Assembly: GCF_007995155.1 (NCBI RefSeq)
Contig: NZ_CP042593.1
Location: 786,001-850,000, forward strand
Length of the DNA: 64,000 nt
DNA from: Cytobacillus dafuensis
Lineage (GTDB): Bacteria; Bacillota; Bacilli; Bacillales; Cytobacillaceae
Reading direction: 5' to 3'
Shown: positions 49,704 to 59,328 of the stretch, one piece after another
Layout: each line of letters begins with the position of its first letter
Numbering within the stretch: the stretch's first letter is position 1
Program-made: the position numbers and the translations under genes
Notes under the pieces: model-generated
What the model saw: only the letters and a program-made list of their open reading frames with translations
What the model was told of the DNA's origin: nothing
Database searches by the model: none

Positions 49704-50867
49704 ATGAAGAAGGTGACTATATTGGATAAAAAGTTTGAAACAATGGTTTTGCACAGTGCTGAAAAGAATAAAAAACCGATAAAAAGCAAGGTTACTCCTA
49801 TTTATCAAACATCTGCATTTACCTTCGATGATCTTGATGATTTGGAAGGGTATTATAACGGAGAAGGCAATTATTTATACTCACGCGTTGGAAATCCGAA
49901 TACGGATGAGCTAGGTCAAATGGTGGCAGCGATTGAAGGTGCTCCAGCAGGCGTTGCAACCTCATCTGGGTTGTCCGCTATTCTAGCAGGGGTGCTTTCC
50001 GTAGTAAGTAGCGGGGATCATATTGTTGCTGCAGACGATGTATACGGAGGTAGCTTCCATCTTTTAAAAGAAGAGTTGAAGCAGCTTGGAATTGAAACCA
50101 CATTCGTATCCTTTTCAGATATACAGAAGGTTGAGCAGGTCATATTGCCAAATACAAAGCTTCTATATACTGAATCCATTACAAATCCGCTTTTAAGGGT
50201 GGAGGATCTAGCAGCCGTTGTTGAACTGGCTAAAAAATACGGATTATCGACCCTAGTGGATAATACCTTTGCAACACCTTATCATTGCACTCCTTTTACT
50301 TTAGGGGTGGATTTAGTCGTTCATAGTGCAACTAAATATATTGGTGGCCATAGTGATGTGACTGCAGGTGTTGTAGTGGGAAGAAATGATTTAATAGAAA
50401 AGGCAAGAGCAAAAGTAGTGAATCTTGGTACAAATGTTAGCCCATTTGAAGCCTGGCTTACATGTCGGGGCATCAAAACATTGGCCCTTCGCATGAAAAC
50501 CCAATCCTATAATGCTAGAAGATTAGCTGAAGCTCTAAAGGGAAATCCTAATATTTCAAAGATATACTATCCATTTCATGAAGTAGAAGCTGGATACGGA
50601 GCAATGGTTACAATTGAACTCTCAAAAAATATTGATATAAATCAATTTTTTAAATTACTATTATGGATTAAAATTGTTCCTACACTTGCAGGGGTGGAAA
50701 CAACCGTTTCTCATCCGTTGACCACTTCCCACCGAGCATTGCCTCCTGAGGCTAATGAGGCTTTAGGCATTACAAGAGAAGTAGTCAGAATCTCAGTAGG
50801 AATTGAACACCCAGAAGATATTATTCTTACTTTTGAACATGCGATAGAAAAATCAATAATCCAATAA
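49704..50867 (+). CDS. PLP-dependent trans-sulfuration enzyme (cystathionine/methionine lyase family)
   Basis: The protein of about 387 aa belongs to the Cys/Met metabolism PLP family: YSRVGNPNTDELGQMVAAIEG, SGLSAILAGVLS, DDVYGGSFHL, VDNTFATPYHCTPF and HSATKYIGGHSD, whose Lys carries pyridoxal phosphate. It could be cystathionine gamma-lyase, beta-lyase or methionine gamma-lyase. Followed by a thiosulfate-type importer and TusA-like protein, it likely feeds or uses reduced sulfur. ATG 49704 has AGGGA from the adjacent repeat as binding site; TTG 49722 with AAGGTGA is a rival start. Confidence 0.85.
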   Translation: MKKVTILDKKFETMVLHSAEKNKKPIKSKVTPIYQTSAFTFDDLDDLEGYYNGEGNYLYSRVGNPNTDELGQMVAAIEGAPAGVATSSGLSAILAGVLSVVSSGDHIVAADDVYGGSFHLLKEELKQLGIETTFVSFSDIQKVEQVILPNTKLLYTESITNPLLRVEDLAAVVELAKKYGLSTLVDNTFATPYHCTPFTLGVDLVVHSATKYIGGHSDVTAGVVVGRNDLIEKARAKVVNLGTNVSPFEAWLTCRGIKTLALRMKTQSYNARRLAEALKGNPNISKIYYPFHEVEAGYGAMVTIELSKNIDINQFFKLLLWIKIVPTLAGVETTVSHPLTTSHRALPPEANEALGITREVVRISVGIEHPEDIILTFEHAIEKSIIQ

Positions 50868-50890
50868 TGCCCCATCTAGGTGGCGTATTT

Positions 50891-50935
50891 TCCATCCAAG
50901 CTAATTAGATATTGGCATTGGGTGGATTTTTTTTT
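50891..50935 (+). terminator. Terminator of PLP lyase gene
   Basis: TCCATCCAA pairs with TTGGGTGGA (one G-U pair), followed by nine T. Confidence 0.85.
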
Positions 50936-50981
50936 CGGTAAATAATAAAAAAAATGTAGAATTTTGAAAACTTAAAATACG

Positions 50982-51010
50982 TTGACAAAAACCGAAAAAG
51001 ATATTACCAT
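50982..51010 (+). promoter_or_regulatory. Sigma-A promoter of the TsuA-like operon
   Basis: TTGACA (50982-50987), 17 bases, TACCAT (51005-51010). This shows that the sulfur importer has its own promoter and that a start at 50982 is not real. Confidence 0.65.
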
Positions 51011-51053
51011 TATTCCAATCTTATTACTTGGTTATAAGAAAGGAGATAAAGAA

Positions 51054-52124
51054 ATGGTACAAATGATCCTAACAGGTTTATTATGTGGAGCATTGCTTGG
51101 ATTTGTTATGCAAAGAGGGCGCTTCTGCCTAACAGGCGGATTTAGAGATATGTATATTGCAAAAGATAATCGAATGTTTTATGCCCTCTTGATTGCAATT
51201 GCTGTGCAAAGTATTGGGGTATATTCATTAATTCAACTTGGCTTGATTGAGTTTTCAACAGGAGCTTTCCCTTGGGTGGCAACAATTGTTGGTTCATTTA
51301 TTTTTGGAATTGGAATTGTGTTTGCTGGAGGATGTGCAACTGGAACATGGTATCGTGCTGGGGAAGGTCTTATTGGGAGTTGGATTGCCCTTTTTGGCTA
51401 TATGGCTATGAGTGCGATTATGAAATCAGGTCCATTAACACCTCTGAATCAATCATTGCAATCTGTTCAGCTCCCTAAAAATTCAATTGCGGAATCAACG
51501 GGTTTATCTGTATGGGTGTTTATTTCTATATTTGCAGCCATTGTCCTTTGGATTTTTATTAGAGAGCTAAGAAAGCCAAAAGTGGTTATTCCGACGATGA
51601 AGCCAAAGAGAAGAGGACTTGCTCATTTATTATTTGAAAAACGTTGGCACCCATTTTTTACCGCAATGATAGTGGGGTTGATTGCTATTCTAGCTTGGCC
51701 TCTAAGTGAGGCAACAGGAAGAATGTCTGGTCTTGGAATCACAACACCATCAGCAAATATTCTTCAATATTTAGTAACTGGTGATCAAAAGATTTTGAAT
51801 TGGGGAGTTTTCCTTGTTCTTGGAATTTTACTCGGTTCTTTTATAGCAGCTAAAGGAAGCCGTGAATTTCGCTTTAGAATGCCTGATACCAAAACAGGAA
51901 TTTCTAGCTTCATAGGCGGGAATTTAATGGGCTTTGGTGCTAGTCTTGCTGGAGGATGTTCCATTGGTAATGGATTAGTCATGACAGCAATGATGACTTG
52001 GCAAGGCTGGGTGTCCCTATTATTTATTATTTTAGGAACGTGGACAGCATCATATTTTGTTTTTGTACGGACAAATGTGAAAAAGAAATCTTTGAATTCA
52101 GGAACATCCATTACAACAGTTTAG
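51054..52124 (+). CDS. YeeE/YedE (TsuA-like) thiosulfate or sulfur-compound importer
   Basis: The 356-aa membrane protein has about ten hydrophobic helices and two internally similar halves, each bearing the conserved Gly-Cys pattern: QRGRFCLTGGFRD, FAGGCATGTWYRAGEG and, in the second half, SLAGGCSIGNG. Cysteines at these positions line the thiosulfate path in TsuA. Start ATG 51054 has AAAGGAG upstream. The TusA-like gene follows 12 bases after its stop, the classic TsuA-TsuB arrangement. Confidence 0.92.
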   Translation: MVQMILTGLLCGALLGFVMQRGRFCLTGGFRDMYIAKDNRMFYALLIAIAVQSIGVYSLIQLGLIEFSTGAFPWVATIVGSFIFGIGIVFAGGCATGTWYRAGEGLIGSWIALFGYMAMSAIMKSGPLTPLNQSLQSVQLPKNSIAESTGLSVWVFISIFAAIVLWIFIRELRKPKVVIPTMKPKRRGLAHLLFEKRWHPFFTAMIVGLIAILAWPLSEATGRMSGLGITTPSANILQYLVTGDQKILNWGVFLVLGILLGSFIAAKGSREFRFRMPDTKTGISSFIGGNLMGFGASLAGGCSIGNGLVMTAMMTWQGWVSLLFIILGTWTASYFVFVRTNVKKKSLNSGTSITTV

Positions 52125-52136
52125 GAGGAAGGAAGC

Positions 52137-52361
52137 ATGCAACAAACATTAGAAGTGATGGGTCAGGTTTGTCCTTTCCCGCTTATAGAAGCAAAGAAGG
52201 TGATTGAAGATTTAAAATCAGGAGATGAATTGGTCATTCAATTTGATTGTACTCAAGCAACTGAAAGCATTCCTCGCTGGGCAGCAGAATCTGGACACAC
52301 AGTGACGAATTTTGAACAACTTAGTGACGCAGCTTGGACAATAACTGTAAAAAAGAAATAA
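52137..52361 (+). CDS. TusA-family sulfurtransferase (TsuB-like)
   Basis: The 74-aa protein has the TusA signature LEVMGQVCPFPLIEAKK, in which Cys of CPFP (CPxP) carries persulfide sulfur. The C-terminal WAAESGHTV pattern is also family-typical. It would accept sulfur from compounds imported by the neighbouring YeeE/YedE protein. GGAGG precedes ATG 52137. Confidence 0.93.
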   Translation: MQQTLEVMGQVCPFPLIEAKKVIEDLKSGDELVIQFDCTQATESIPRWAAESGHTVTNFEQLSDAAWTITVKKK

Positions 52362-52372
52362 AGTGAAAGTGT

Positions 52373-52405
52373 TAGCTCCAGTTTGATACTGGTGCTATTT
52401 TTTTT
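52373..52405 (+). terminator. Terminator of sulfur operon
   Basis: TAGCTCCAGT pairs with ACTGGTGCTA (one mismatch), followed by eight T. Confidence 0.85.
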
Positions 52406-52540
52406 ATCTATGAAAATAGTCCTTGTTAATATTAGAAAGATGATGAATTAAAACTATATTTTGGTATAATGTGCTTAGTAATCTGTATGATTATACAGTT
52501 TATGAAAATATGGGATAAAGGGATTTGGGGGCAAGTATTC

Positions 52541-54241
52541 ATGAGAAAAAGTATGACATGGCAGCTTGGGGTTATTATCATTTGTGTTATTTTTGCTTCA
52601 ATGATTATTACTTCAATTTCTAATTACTGGGTTACGTATAAAAAAACCTATGAAGCTGCCGGTATTGAAGCCTTTGGCTGTGCTAATATTACAACTGGCT
52701 TAATTGCTCCGAGTGATATTGAGATGGTAATGAAAGGGAATAAAGAAAAGTTAAAGGAAATTCAACAAACATTAGATTGGACAACTGAACATAAGCAAAT
52801 ATTTGAAAGTCAATATATGCTTCTGCTCGATGGAACGATTTTAGCAGCGGATTCTAATTTGGAGAAGCAAGGCTTCAAGGCTGGCGATCAGTTCTATATT
52901 GATGAAGAAGCAATTCAGAAAATTAAGGAAACAAAGCATCCTTATTATTCGGAAATTTATGAATATGGGGGGATGAAACGATTAACAGGCTACGCACCGA
53001 TCTTCAAGGATCATGATCCAAATAAAGAAATTATTGCTATTAATGCAATTGATTTTGATGCGAAAATTGTTAGTGAAAGGACATGGGATTCTGTAAAAGA
53101 TAGCTTTATTCTTGGGCTTTTTCCAATGTTATTAGCAAGTCTAATCACCATTTGGATGATTAGAAGAAGAACGAAACCAATCACTGCAATTATTAATTAT
53201 GCGAAAAAAATCTCTGCCGGGGATTTATCAGCTGAAAATCTGAAAGTAAAAAATAGGGATGAAATTGGCGATTTAACGAGCACACTAAACTTAATGGCAC
53301 AGAACCTGAGGGAACTCATTCATCATGTCAGTTCAAGTTCTGATCAAGTGGCAGCTTCCTCGGAGGAATTGAATGCAAGTGCGGAACAAACGATTTTAGC
53401 AACTAAGCAAATTACCAAGATAATGAACGAAATGACTGTCAGCGTAGAAAGCCAGGTTCAAAGTGTAGAAGAAACTTCACTGACGATAGAAGAAATGTCT
53501 AACAGTGTACATCAAATCGCAAATAATGCTCAAAATGTTTCATCTACTGCTATTGTTGCTTCTGAAAAAGCTCAAGAAGGTGGGGAAACGATAGAAACTG
53601 CTGTTCAACAGATGAATTCAATTCATTTAACTGTGAATGGTTTAGCAGAAGTTGTGAAAGGATTAGGAGAGCGCTCGAAGGAAATTGGGCAAATTACAGA
53701 TGTAATCACGGAAATTGCCGAACAGACGAATCTATTGGCATTGAATGCAGCAATTGAGGCTGCTAGGGCTGGGGACCAGGGTCGAGGATTTGCTGTAGTA
53801 GCGGATGAGGTTCGTAAGCTAGCAGAATTATCTGCTCAATCGGCACAGGAAATATCACAGTTAATTGTCATGATTCAAAATGAAACAAATCATGCTATTC
53901 AATCAATGGGTTCTGCTACAACTGAAGTGGTTGAAGGAATTGGAAAAGTGAATAAGGCAGGAGAATCTCTTGGAATCATACAAAATTCTATTGAAGAGGT
54001 ATCCATTCAGATTCAGGAAGTATCATCTGCTGTACAGCAAATGGCTTCAGGAGCGGAACGTGTAGTTCGTTCAATGGAGTTTGTCTCTAAAATAGAAGAA
54101 GAGGTTGCTGTACAAACTAAATACGTATCGGGATCAACAGAAGAACAATTGGCTTCAATTGAGGAGGTTTCCTCATCAGCGGGTGCTTTAGCTAATATGG
54201 CTGAAGAATTACAGATGCTTATTAAAAAGTTCAAAATATAA
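52541..54241 (+). CDS. Methyl-accepting chemotaxis protein
   Basis: The 566-aa receptor has one N-terminal helix (about 10-32) and a compact external sensor with Cache-like features. A second helix (about 190-210) leads into HAMP ([20 protein letters not shown]). The signalling coiled coil with hairpin tip [39 protein letters not shown] is a CheA/CheW contact site. It ends in KKFKI. I chose ATG 52541 (GGGGG nine bases before it), because a TATAAT at 52465-52470 rules out translation from 52469. The ligand is unknown. Confidence 0.93.
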   Translation: MRKSMTWQLGVIIICVIFASMIITSISNYWVTYKKTYEAAGIEAFGCANITTGLIAPSDIEMVMKGNKEKLKEIQQTLDWTTEHKQIFESQYMLLLDGTILAADSNLEKQGFKAGDQFYIDEEAIQKIKETKHPYYSEIYEYGGMKRLTGYAPIFKDHDPNKEIIAINAIDFDAKIVSERTWDSVKDSFILGLFPMLLASLITIWMIRRRTKPITAIINYAKKISAGDLSAENLKVKNRDEIGDLTSTLNLMAQNLRELIHHVSSSSDQVAASSEELNASAEQTILATKQITKIMNEMTVSVESQVQSVEETSLTIEEMSNSVHQIANNAQNVSSTAIVASEKAQEGGETIETAVQQMNSIHLTVNGLAEVVKGLGERSKEIGQITDVITEIAEQTNLLALNAAIEAARAGDQGRGFAVVADEVRKLAELSAQSAQEISQLIVMIQNETNHAIQSMGSATTEVVEGIGKVNKAGESLGIIQNSIEEVSIQIQEVSSAVQQMASGAERVVRSMEFVSKIEEEVAVQTKYVSGSTEEQLASIEEVSSSAGALANMAEELQMLIKKFKI

Positions 54242-54348
54242 AAATTTCGTCACAGAAAAAAAATTCATACTTTCTTAATAATATTCAACATTTTTAGTAT
54301 TTAAAATAGTCTTAGCCATGCTAAAATCGTGGAAAAGGAGGAGAAAAA

Positions 54349-54792
54349 ATGAACTTAACATACAAAAATATTATCGTTGCGATTGATGGATCAGAAGAGG
54401 CCGAATGGGCATTTAAAAAAGCAGTGGAAATTACAAAGAGAAATGATGCCGAATTGCATCTTGTTCACATTCTTGAAATAAGAACCTATCCGTCAGATGC
54501 TGCTTCCATTAAACAAAGAGCAGAAAAGCGTGGAATAGAACTATTAGATCGCTTTAAGAAAATGGCACTTGAACAAGGACTTCAGAAAGTAGATACAATT
54601 GTCGAATTTGGTTCGCCGAAAGTAACAATTACGAAAAAGGTAGCCCCAAAAATTGAAGCAGATTTAATTATTTGTGGTGCTACAGGGTTATATGCAGTCG
54701 AACGTCTTTTGATCGGAAGTGTTTCCGAGAACATTACACGTTCTGCAAATTGTGATGTACTTGTCATAAGAACACAAAAAAATGAAGAATAG
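54349..54792 (+). CDS. Universal stress protein, UspA family
   Basis: The 147-aa protein has the Usp fold: N-terminal YKNIIVAIDGSEEAEWAFKKA and a C-terminal nucleotide-binding pattern GATGLYAVERLLIGSVSENITRSANCDVLVIR (G-2x-G-9x-G-S/T). This ATP-binding motif is complete. AAAAGGAGGAG precedes ATG 54349. Monocistronic with its own terminator; a general stress role is expected. Confidence 0.93.
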   Translation: MNLTYKNIIVAIDGSEEAEWAFKKAVEITKRNDAELHLVHILEIRTYPSDAASIKQRAEKRGIELLDRFKKMALEQGLQKVDTIVEFGSPKVTITKKVAPKIEADLIICGATGLYAVERLLIGSVSENITRSANCDVLVIRTQKNEE

Positions 54793-54837
54793 CGAACCTA
54801 ATATAAAATAGGCTTGAGCTAAATTACTAGAGAAACG

Positions 54838-54871
54838 CGCGTCATTCATACTCAACTGAATGACGCGTTTT
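54838..54871 (+). terminator. Terminator of UspA gene
   Basis: The perfect 11-bp stem CGCGTCATTCA/TGAATGACGCG is followed by TTTT. Confidence 0.85.
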
Positions 54872-54895
54872 CGTTCATAAGAATAAGAATAGCTT

Positions 54896-55147
54896 TCTAG
54901 AGTTAGAGAACTGTCTAGCTCCAGCGCCTACCCCCGACGTACAGGACGTACTAGTGTCGACAATGCGACAGGACGTCGCGTTTTTGTCGACCTCGAGGTC
55001 ACAAGACGAGCCTCCCAAAAAGGTAAAGAACACCTTTCCGGGAGGCTCGTCTTGTGCTTGTCGGGGGTGAGCACAAAGGAATGCTTCTGCGAATAGCCAT
55101 CGCAGGAACAATTGTCCTTTGATTGTTCCGAAGGCGCTTCCGCTTTT
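54896..55147. repeat. Dispersed intergenic repeat, copy B
   Basis: Same orientation and order as copy A at 29336. Here the inner hairpin is intact: ACGAGCCTCCC/GGGAGGCTCGT, with an AAAGGT/ACCTTT inner stem. CTACCCCCGAC and GTCGGGGGTGAG form the outer pairing, and GTCGACAA/TTGTCGAC encloses the second AGGAC hairpin. The right end is GAACAATtGTCC-ATTGTTC, then GCGCTTCCGC. Confidence 0.88.
54939..54979 (-). ncRNA. Two-hairpin core resembling the Bacillaceae-1 RNA motif
   Basis: GTAC-AGGAC-GTAC (54939-54951) and GCGAC-AGGAC-GTCGC (54965-54979). Both loops read GUCCU on the minus strand, the best match of the four copies to the RUCCU loops I recall for this motif. Confidence 0.5.
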
Positions 55148-55309
55148 CTGTCTACGTCTTAAGCCTTAGAGTAATTTAAGGTTGAGGTCTATGGAATGGC
55201 TTTTGCTTTTCGTGTATCTTTATAATTAGAAAAGGAAAATTTTTTTGAGCTGAAACTATCAGTTCATTCATACGTATAAATATTAAGGATTTAAGTCAGG
55301 AGTCGATTG

Positions 55310-55969
55310 ATGATGAATCAATTTTTAGCCTATTTACTACGAATGTTAATTGCCGTTCCTACAAGCTCTCTTGTATGGCTGCTTAGCTTCCTCGTTTTTG
55401 ACCAAACCTTTTTACTTTCAGGAGCAATTGGACTTGGGGGAGGAGCCCTTGCTTATTGGTTAACGAAATCAATACAAAAGCATAGATTCTTAAAAAACCA
55501 TCAACTTACGAGAAAAGAGTATCAGTATATCAAGAAAAATATAGATGATGCAAAGCGTAAAATTGCACGTTTGCATAAGGCGCTTTTTTCGATTCGCCAT
55601 ATTCCATCTTTAAAACAAAGGGTGGAATTAATACGGACATCTAAGAAAATATACCGTTTAACGAAAAATGAGCCAAAACGATTTTATAAAGCAGAACCAT
55701 TTTATTTTTCCCATCTAGACTCTGCGGTTGAACTTTCGGAAAAGTATGTTTTCCTATCCGTACAATCAAAAAAGACAAGTGAGATTGACCAATCACTATA
55801 TGAAACTCGTCGTACACTAGAGCAGCTGACGGCTTTAGTGGAGGAAGACTTGTACAAGGTTATTTCTGATGATATTGATCAGCTTAACTTCGAAATTGAT
55901 GTAGCAAAACATACGATAAAGACGAACAAGGATTCACGAATTATTGATGAAAGCAGGCGATTAAAATGA
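55310..55969 (+). CDS. xpaC: XpaC-like membrane protein
   Basis: The 219-aa protein has two N-terminal membrane helices ([19 protein letters not shown] and [18 protein letters not shown]) and a basic helical cytosolic remainder. It matches XpaC, historically tied to hydrolysis of 5-bromo-4-chloroindolyl phosphate in B. subtilis, without a known catalytic motif. I chose ATG 55310, seven bases after GGAG. It overlaps the TelA-family gene by ATGA, the same pair as B. subtilis xpaC-yaaN. Confidence 0.87.
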   Translation: MMNQFLAYLLRMLIAVPTSSLVWLLSFLVFDQTFLLSGAIGLGGGALAYWLTKSIQKHRFLKNHQLTRKEYQYIKKNIDDAKRKIARLHKALFSIRHIPSLKQRVELIRTSKKIYRLTKNEPKRFYKAEPFYFSHLDSAVELSEKYVFLSVQSKKTSEIDQSLYETRRTLEQLTALVEEDLYKVISDDIDQLNFEIDVAKHTIKTNKDSRIIDESRRLK

Positions 55970-57135
55970 GTGAACAAAATCCATCCCTGTTAAAAAATAC
56001 AGATTTAATGGATGACTTGCTAGCTAATCCATTTGGGGATACAAAAGAAATTTCGAGCGAAAATGAGCCGATAAAGGAGAAACGAGTAAAGCTTGTAGAT
56101 GTCATTCCCGAAGAAAATAGAATAAAAGCCTATCAGCTTGCAGAGCAAATTGATCCGAAAAACCACCAGGCGATGATTTCCTATGGCACACCAGCTCAGT
56201 CGAAATTATTGTCCTTCTCTAATACTATGCTTGAGCATGTCCAGAAAAAGGACATTGGTGAAATTGGAGAGATTATTAGTGAATTAATGATGAAGTTTAA
56301 TGAAGTCAATCCAGATGATTTAAAGTCGGAGAAATCATCTTTTCTTTCTCGTATGTTTGGGAGAATCTCTAGTTCGATTCAAGAAACTTTATCTAAATAT
56401 CAAAAAACAGGTGCACAAATTGACAGAATCAGTGTAAAGCTAGAGCGAAGCAAGAACGTGCTTTTATCAGATGTTGTCATGCTTGAAAAGCTCTACGAAA
56501 ATAATAAAGAATATTTTCATGCATTAAATGTCTATATTGCAGCTGGGGAAATTAAACTAGAAGAATTAAATGAGAAAATCATTCCTGAGCTTAAAAAAGC
56601 TGCTGAGGAATCCAATGATCAGATGAAATTCCAAGAAGTAAATGATATGATTCAGTTTGCAGATCGATTAGATAAACGTCTTTACGATTTGAAATTAAGT
56701 CGTGAAATTACGATTCAGAGCGCTCCGCAAATTCGACTTATTCAAAACACAAACCAGGCACTTGTGGAAAAAATCCAATCCTCCATCATGACTGCTATCC
56801 CGCTCTGGAAGAATCAAGTGGCGATTGCTTTAACGTTAATTAGGCAGAGGCATGCAGTAGAGGCTCAAAAGCAAGTATCAAAAACAACAAATGAATTACT
56901 GTTAAAAAATGCTGAAATGTTAAAGACAAATACGATTGAAACAGCAAGGGAAAATGAGCGCGGACTCGTTGATATTGAAACATTAAAGAAAACACAAGAA
57001 AATTTAATTTCAACTTTAGAAGAAACACTAAAGATTCAAGAGGAAGGGCGTCATAAACGCCGCATGGCTGAGCAGGAGTTAGCTACCATGGAGAATGATT
57101 TAAGACAAAAGCTGTTAGAGATTAAGGGAGAATAA
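55966..57135 (+). CDS. TelA-family toxic anion resistance-like protein (YaaN-like)
   Basis: The 389-aa, mostly helical cytosolic protein matches the TelA/KlaA family. An acidic N-terminal arm comes first, then [40 protein letters not shown], then [25 protein letters not shown] and [31 protein letters not shown], ending with a charged coiled coil. TelA proteins are linked to tellurite, nisin and other envelope stresses; the mechanism is unknown. Coupled to xpaC by a 4-base overlap. Confidence 0.9.
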   Translation: MSEQNPSLLKNTDLMDDLLANPFGDTKEISSENEPIKEKRVKLVDVIPEENRIKAYQLAEQIDPKNHQAMISYGTPAQSKLLSFSNTMLEHVQKKDIGEIGEIISELMMKFNEVNPDDLKSEKSSFLSRMFGRISSSIQETLSKYQKTGAQIDRISVKLERSKNVLLSDVVMLEKLYENNKEYFHALNVYIAAGEIKLEELNEKIIPELKKAAEESNDQMKFQEVNDMIQFADRLDKRLYDLKLSREITIQSAPQIRLIQNTNQALVEKIQSSIMTAIPLWKNQVAIALTLIRQRHAVEAQKQVSKTTNELLLKNAEMLKTNTIETARENERGLVDIETLKKTQENLISTLEETLKIQEEGRHKRRMAEQELATMENDLRQKLLEIKGE

Positions 57136-57150
57136 CTTTAAATAGGAAGA

Positions 57151-57195
57151 GGCTGCCCTAAAAAGGTCATAAAATAAGACCTTTTTAGGGCAGCC
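57151..57195 (+). terminator. Terminator of xpaC-telA operon
   Basis: A perfect 18-bp stem (GGCTGCCCTAAAAAGGTC and its complement at 57178-57195) is followed by CTTTGTTTT. It separates convergent genes. Confidence 0.88.
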
Positions 57196-57232
57196 CTTTG
57201 TTTTACATGCCTTGAATGGCTTTCTTCTAAAT

Positions 57233-58864
57233 TTACTTATTAACCGATTTCGGGAATTTGATAAGCACTTCTGTCCCTTTGTTCACTTTACTGTTAAAAA
57301 CGATGGTGCCATTATGAGATTGGACGATTTTATGGCTAATAGTTAGGCCTAATCCTGTTCCTTTTTCTTTGGAAGAATAAAAGGGCTCTCCGATTTTTTT
57401 TAATCTTTTTTCGGAAATGCCGCATCCATAATCCTGTACTGTTACGGAAATTTCATCATTTTCCTCAGATTTTAAATACACGATAACCCTACCTTGGCAT
57501 GGAGACGCTTCAATTGCATTTTTTATTATATTAATAAACAGTTGTTTTAATTGATTTGGTTCGCAGTCCATTATATATTCCTGATGATCTGATATTAAAT
57601 CAATCAGTACATGATATAAATTGGCATCAGATTGAAGTAATGATATGACATCAAATAAAATTACATGGATATCTTCCCTTGTAAATTGAAGCTGTTGGGG
57701 TTTTGCCAAAAGGAGTAGTTCTCCCGCAATATAATTAATTCTATTTAATTCATCTAGCATGATTTTGTGATATAAATGATCTTTTTCATTCTCTTTTTGA
57801 AGGAGCTGGACAAATCCTATAAGTGAGGTAAGTGGATTTCGGATTTCATGTGCTACGCTTGCAGCCAATTCACCAACAACGGAAAGCTTTTCTGTTCTTC
57901 TAAGTCTTTCTTCCGTTTGTCTAAGAAGCGTGACATCCTTCCCGTATCCAATAATCCCATCAACTTTCCCATTTACGATGATTGGAAGGTTTGTGCATTG
58001 TAAGGTTATGATATCGCCATTTTGATGGGGGATATTAAGTTCGTATTTTTGAACGCTTTGTCCATTTATTATATTGGAAATAGATTGCAGCACAACTTTT
58101 TGATTCACTTTAGATAACGCGTCCAAAACATTTTTCCCAATGACATGGCATTTATCATAGCCAGTAATTTCTTCGAACCGCGGATTTAAATTGGTTATGA
58201 CGCCGTTTAAATTTATGATATATACAATATCAGGATTATAATCAAATAGGGATTTATACTTCTCTCTACTTCTCATTAGCAGATTTTCGGCTATTTTTCT
58301 TTCTGTTATATCTCTCCCAATAATAACAAGCCCTTTTCGACTGCCATCTTCATGATAAAGAGGAACTTTAATTGTATCAAATGTTTTTTGCAATCCATTT
58401 GGCAGAGGAACAACTTCTTCTATATGGGTGACGCTTCTATTATTCCATGCCTCTTCATCAGAAATTTCACAGTAGCGTAAAGCATCCCTATAGAAATCGG
58501 TATATTCTGCCAGTTCCGAATCTTTTTTTCCTTTATAATCAACATTCTCAAGCTTAAATAATTTTAAACCAAATTCATTGGCTTGAATCCAGCGTCCTTC
58601 TCCATCTTTAAAGTTCACAAAGTCAACCATTGAGTTAATGAGAGTGGATAAACGTTTTTCCTCGTCCTTGATGCTGTTTAATTTTTCTGTCTTTTTTATA
58701 AAATAATAAAATAGCCAGCCTGTTGTTAGGATATAAATTAGTTCTTTTATTCTTTCAAGCATTTTTATAAGAGGAGTAGGATGAAATTGACTAAGGAGAT
58801 AGTTGGAGCCATAAATCCAAATAATACTTATAATAACGTAAAGTATAAAGAGTTTCTTCTTGTT
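57233..58864 (-). CDS. PAS-domain sensor histidine kinase, sporulation-kinase-like
   Basis: The 543-aa kinase has two N-terminal membrane helices (LFILYVIISIIWIYGSNYLL and LIYILTTGWLFYYFI), then two PAS domains (one with VDFVNFKDGEGRWIQANEFGLKLF, one with IVYIINLNGVITNLNPRFEEITGY). HisKA follows with SVAHEIRNPLTSLIGFVQLL, and HATPase with NIIKNAIEASP, VQDYGCGIS and GTGLGLTIS. This architecture resembles Bacillus Kin-type kinases feeding Spo0F; no response regulator is adjacent. I chose ATG 58864 (AGGAG 13 bases upstream); an ATG at 58921 lacks any site. Confidence 0.88.
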   Translation of the reverse strand, partial: NKKKLFILYVIISIIWIYGSNYLLSQFHPTPLIKMLERIKELIYILTTGWLFYYFIKKTEKLNSIKDEEKRLSTLINSMVDFVNFKDGEGRWIQANEFGLKLFKLENVDYKGKKDSELAEYTDFYRDALRYCEISDEEAWNNRSVTHIEEVVPLPNGLQKTFDTIKVPLYHEDGSRKGLVIIGRDITERKIAENLLMRSREKYKSLFDYNPDIVYIINLNGVITNLNPRFEEITGYDKCHVIGKNVLDALSKVNQKVVLQSISNIINGQSVQKYELNIPHQNGDIITLQCTNLPIIVNGKVDGIIGYGKDVTLLRQTEERLRRTEKLSVVGELAASVAHEIRNPLTSLIGFVQLLQKENEKDHLYHKIMLDELNRINYIAGELLLLAKPQQLQFTREDIHVILFDVISLLQSDANLYHVLIDLISDHQEYIMDCEPNQLKQLFINIIKNAIEASPCQGRVIVYLKSEENDEISVTVQDYGCGISEKRLKKIGEPFYSSKEKGTGLGLTISHKIVQSHNGTIVFNSKVNKGTEVLIKFPKSVNK

Positions 58865-58921
58865 CATTTGTTTTTTGTAACTCCTGTCCCTATCATAATG
58901 GTAAGTAAATGATGCTTCCAT

Positions 58922-59283
58922 TTAGCTATGTTCGTAATAGTATAGTAATAATAAAATATTCAATAAACATTTTATCTTAGTTTGATAGGCAGTTAAAGAC
59001 CCACAATATGTTATTGGAGGAATCAAATTGGAAGTAAAGCCCAAACATATTTTTAAACGTTCAATTTCAACTATCCGTGCTTTCTTGTGAGCCTTCAAGA
59101 GTAGATTTTTCTTTCATCGATTTACATCTCCATTCCTTTGAGTAAAGGGCCTCTGAACCTCGTACTTCTTAACTTTTTCCCATTGTAAAATGGTTGTCGG
59201 AGCTTAAATATTTATTTGTCGAAAGAAAATGAGTGAATTTTCAAATAAATTATTTACAAGTATAAAATTTAATTATAAAATTA
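58922..59283. other. Intergenic region before the LacI gene
   Basis: The only frame with a binding site is a 20-codon TTG ORF near 59026 (MEVKPKHIFKRSISTIRAFL, preceded by TTGGAGG), which looks like the start of a lost gene or chance. A -10 for the kinase may lie near 58939. No RNA was seen. Confidence 0.4.
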
Positions 59284-59310
59284 TGAAAACGTATTCAGAA
59301 AACGTATTCA
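59284..59310. promoter_or_regulatory. Two tandem LacI-type operators
   Basis: GAAAACGTATTCA is repeated exactly twice (59285-59297 and 59298-59310). With the preceding T, the first site TGAAAACGTATTCA is an imperfect palindrome resembling LacI/CcpA-family operators (cre TGWNANCGNTNWCA, one mismatch). It lies at the start of the LacI-type gene, so autoregulation is likely. Confidence 0.65.
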
Positions 59311-59328
59311 TAAATGGAAGTGATGCAT

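Noticed and set aside
49462..49789. Several short ORFs across the GC-rich repeat before the PLP lyase
   Set aside because: They are frames opened by the high GC of the repeat on both strands and overlap each other; none has a plausible start region.
50982..51053. Longer start for the TsuA-like importer at 50982
   Set aside because: The supposed TTG start is the -35 box TTGACA of a good promoter, so it would not be in the mRNA.
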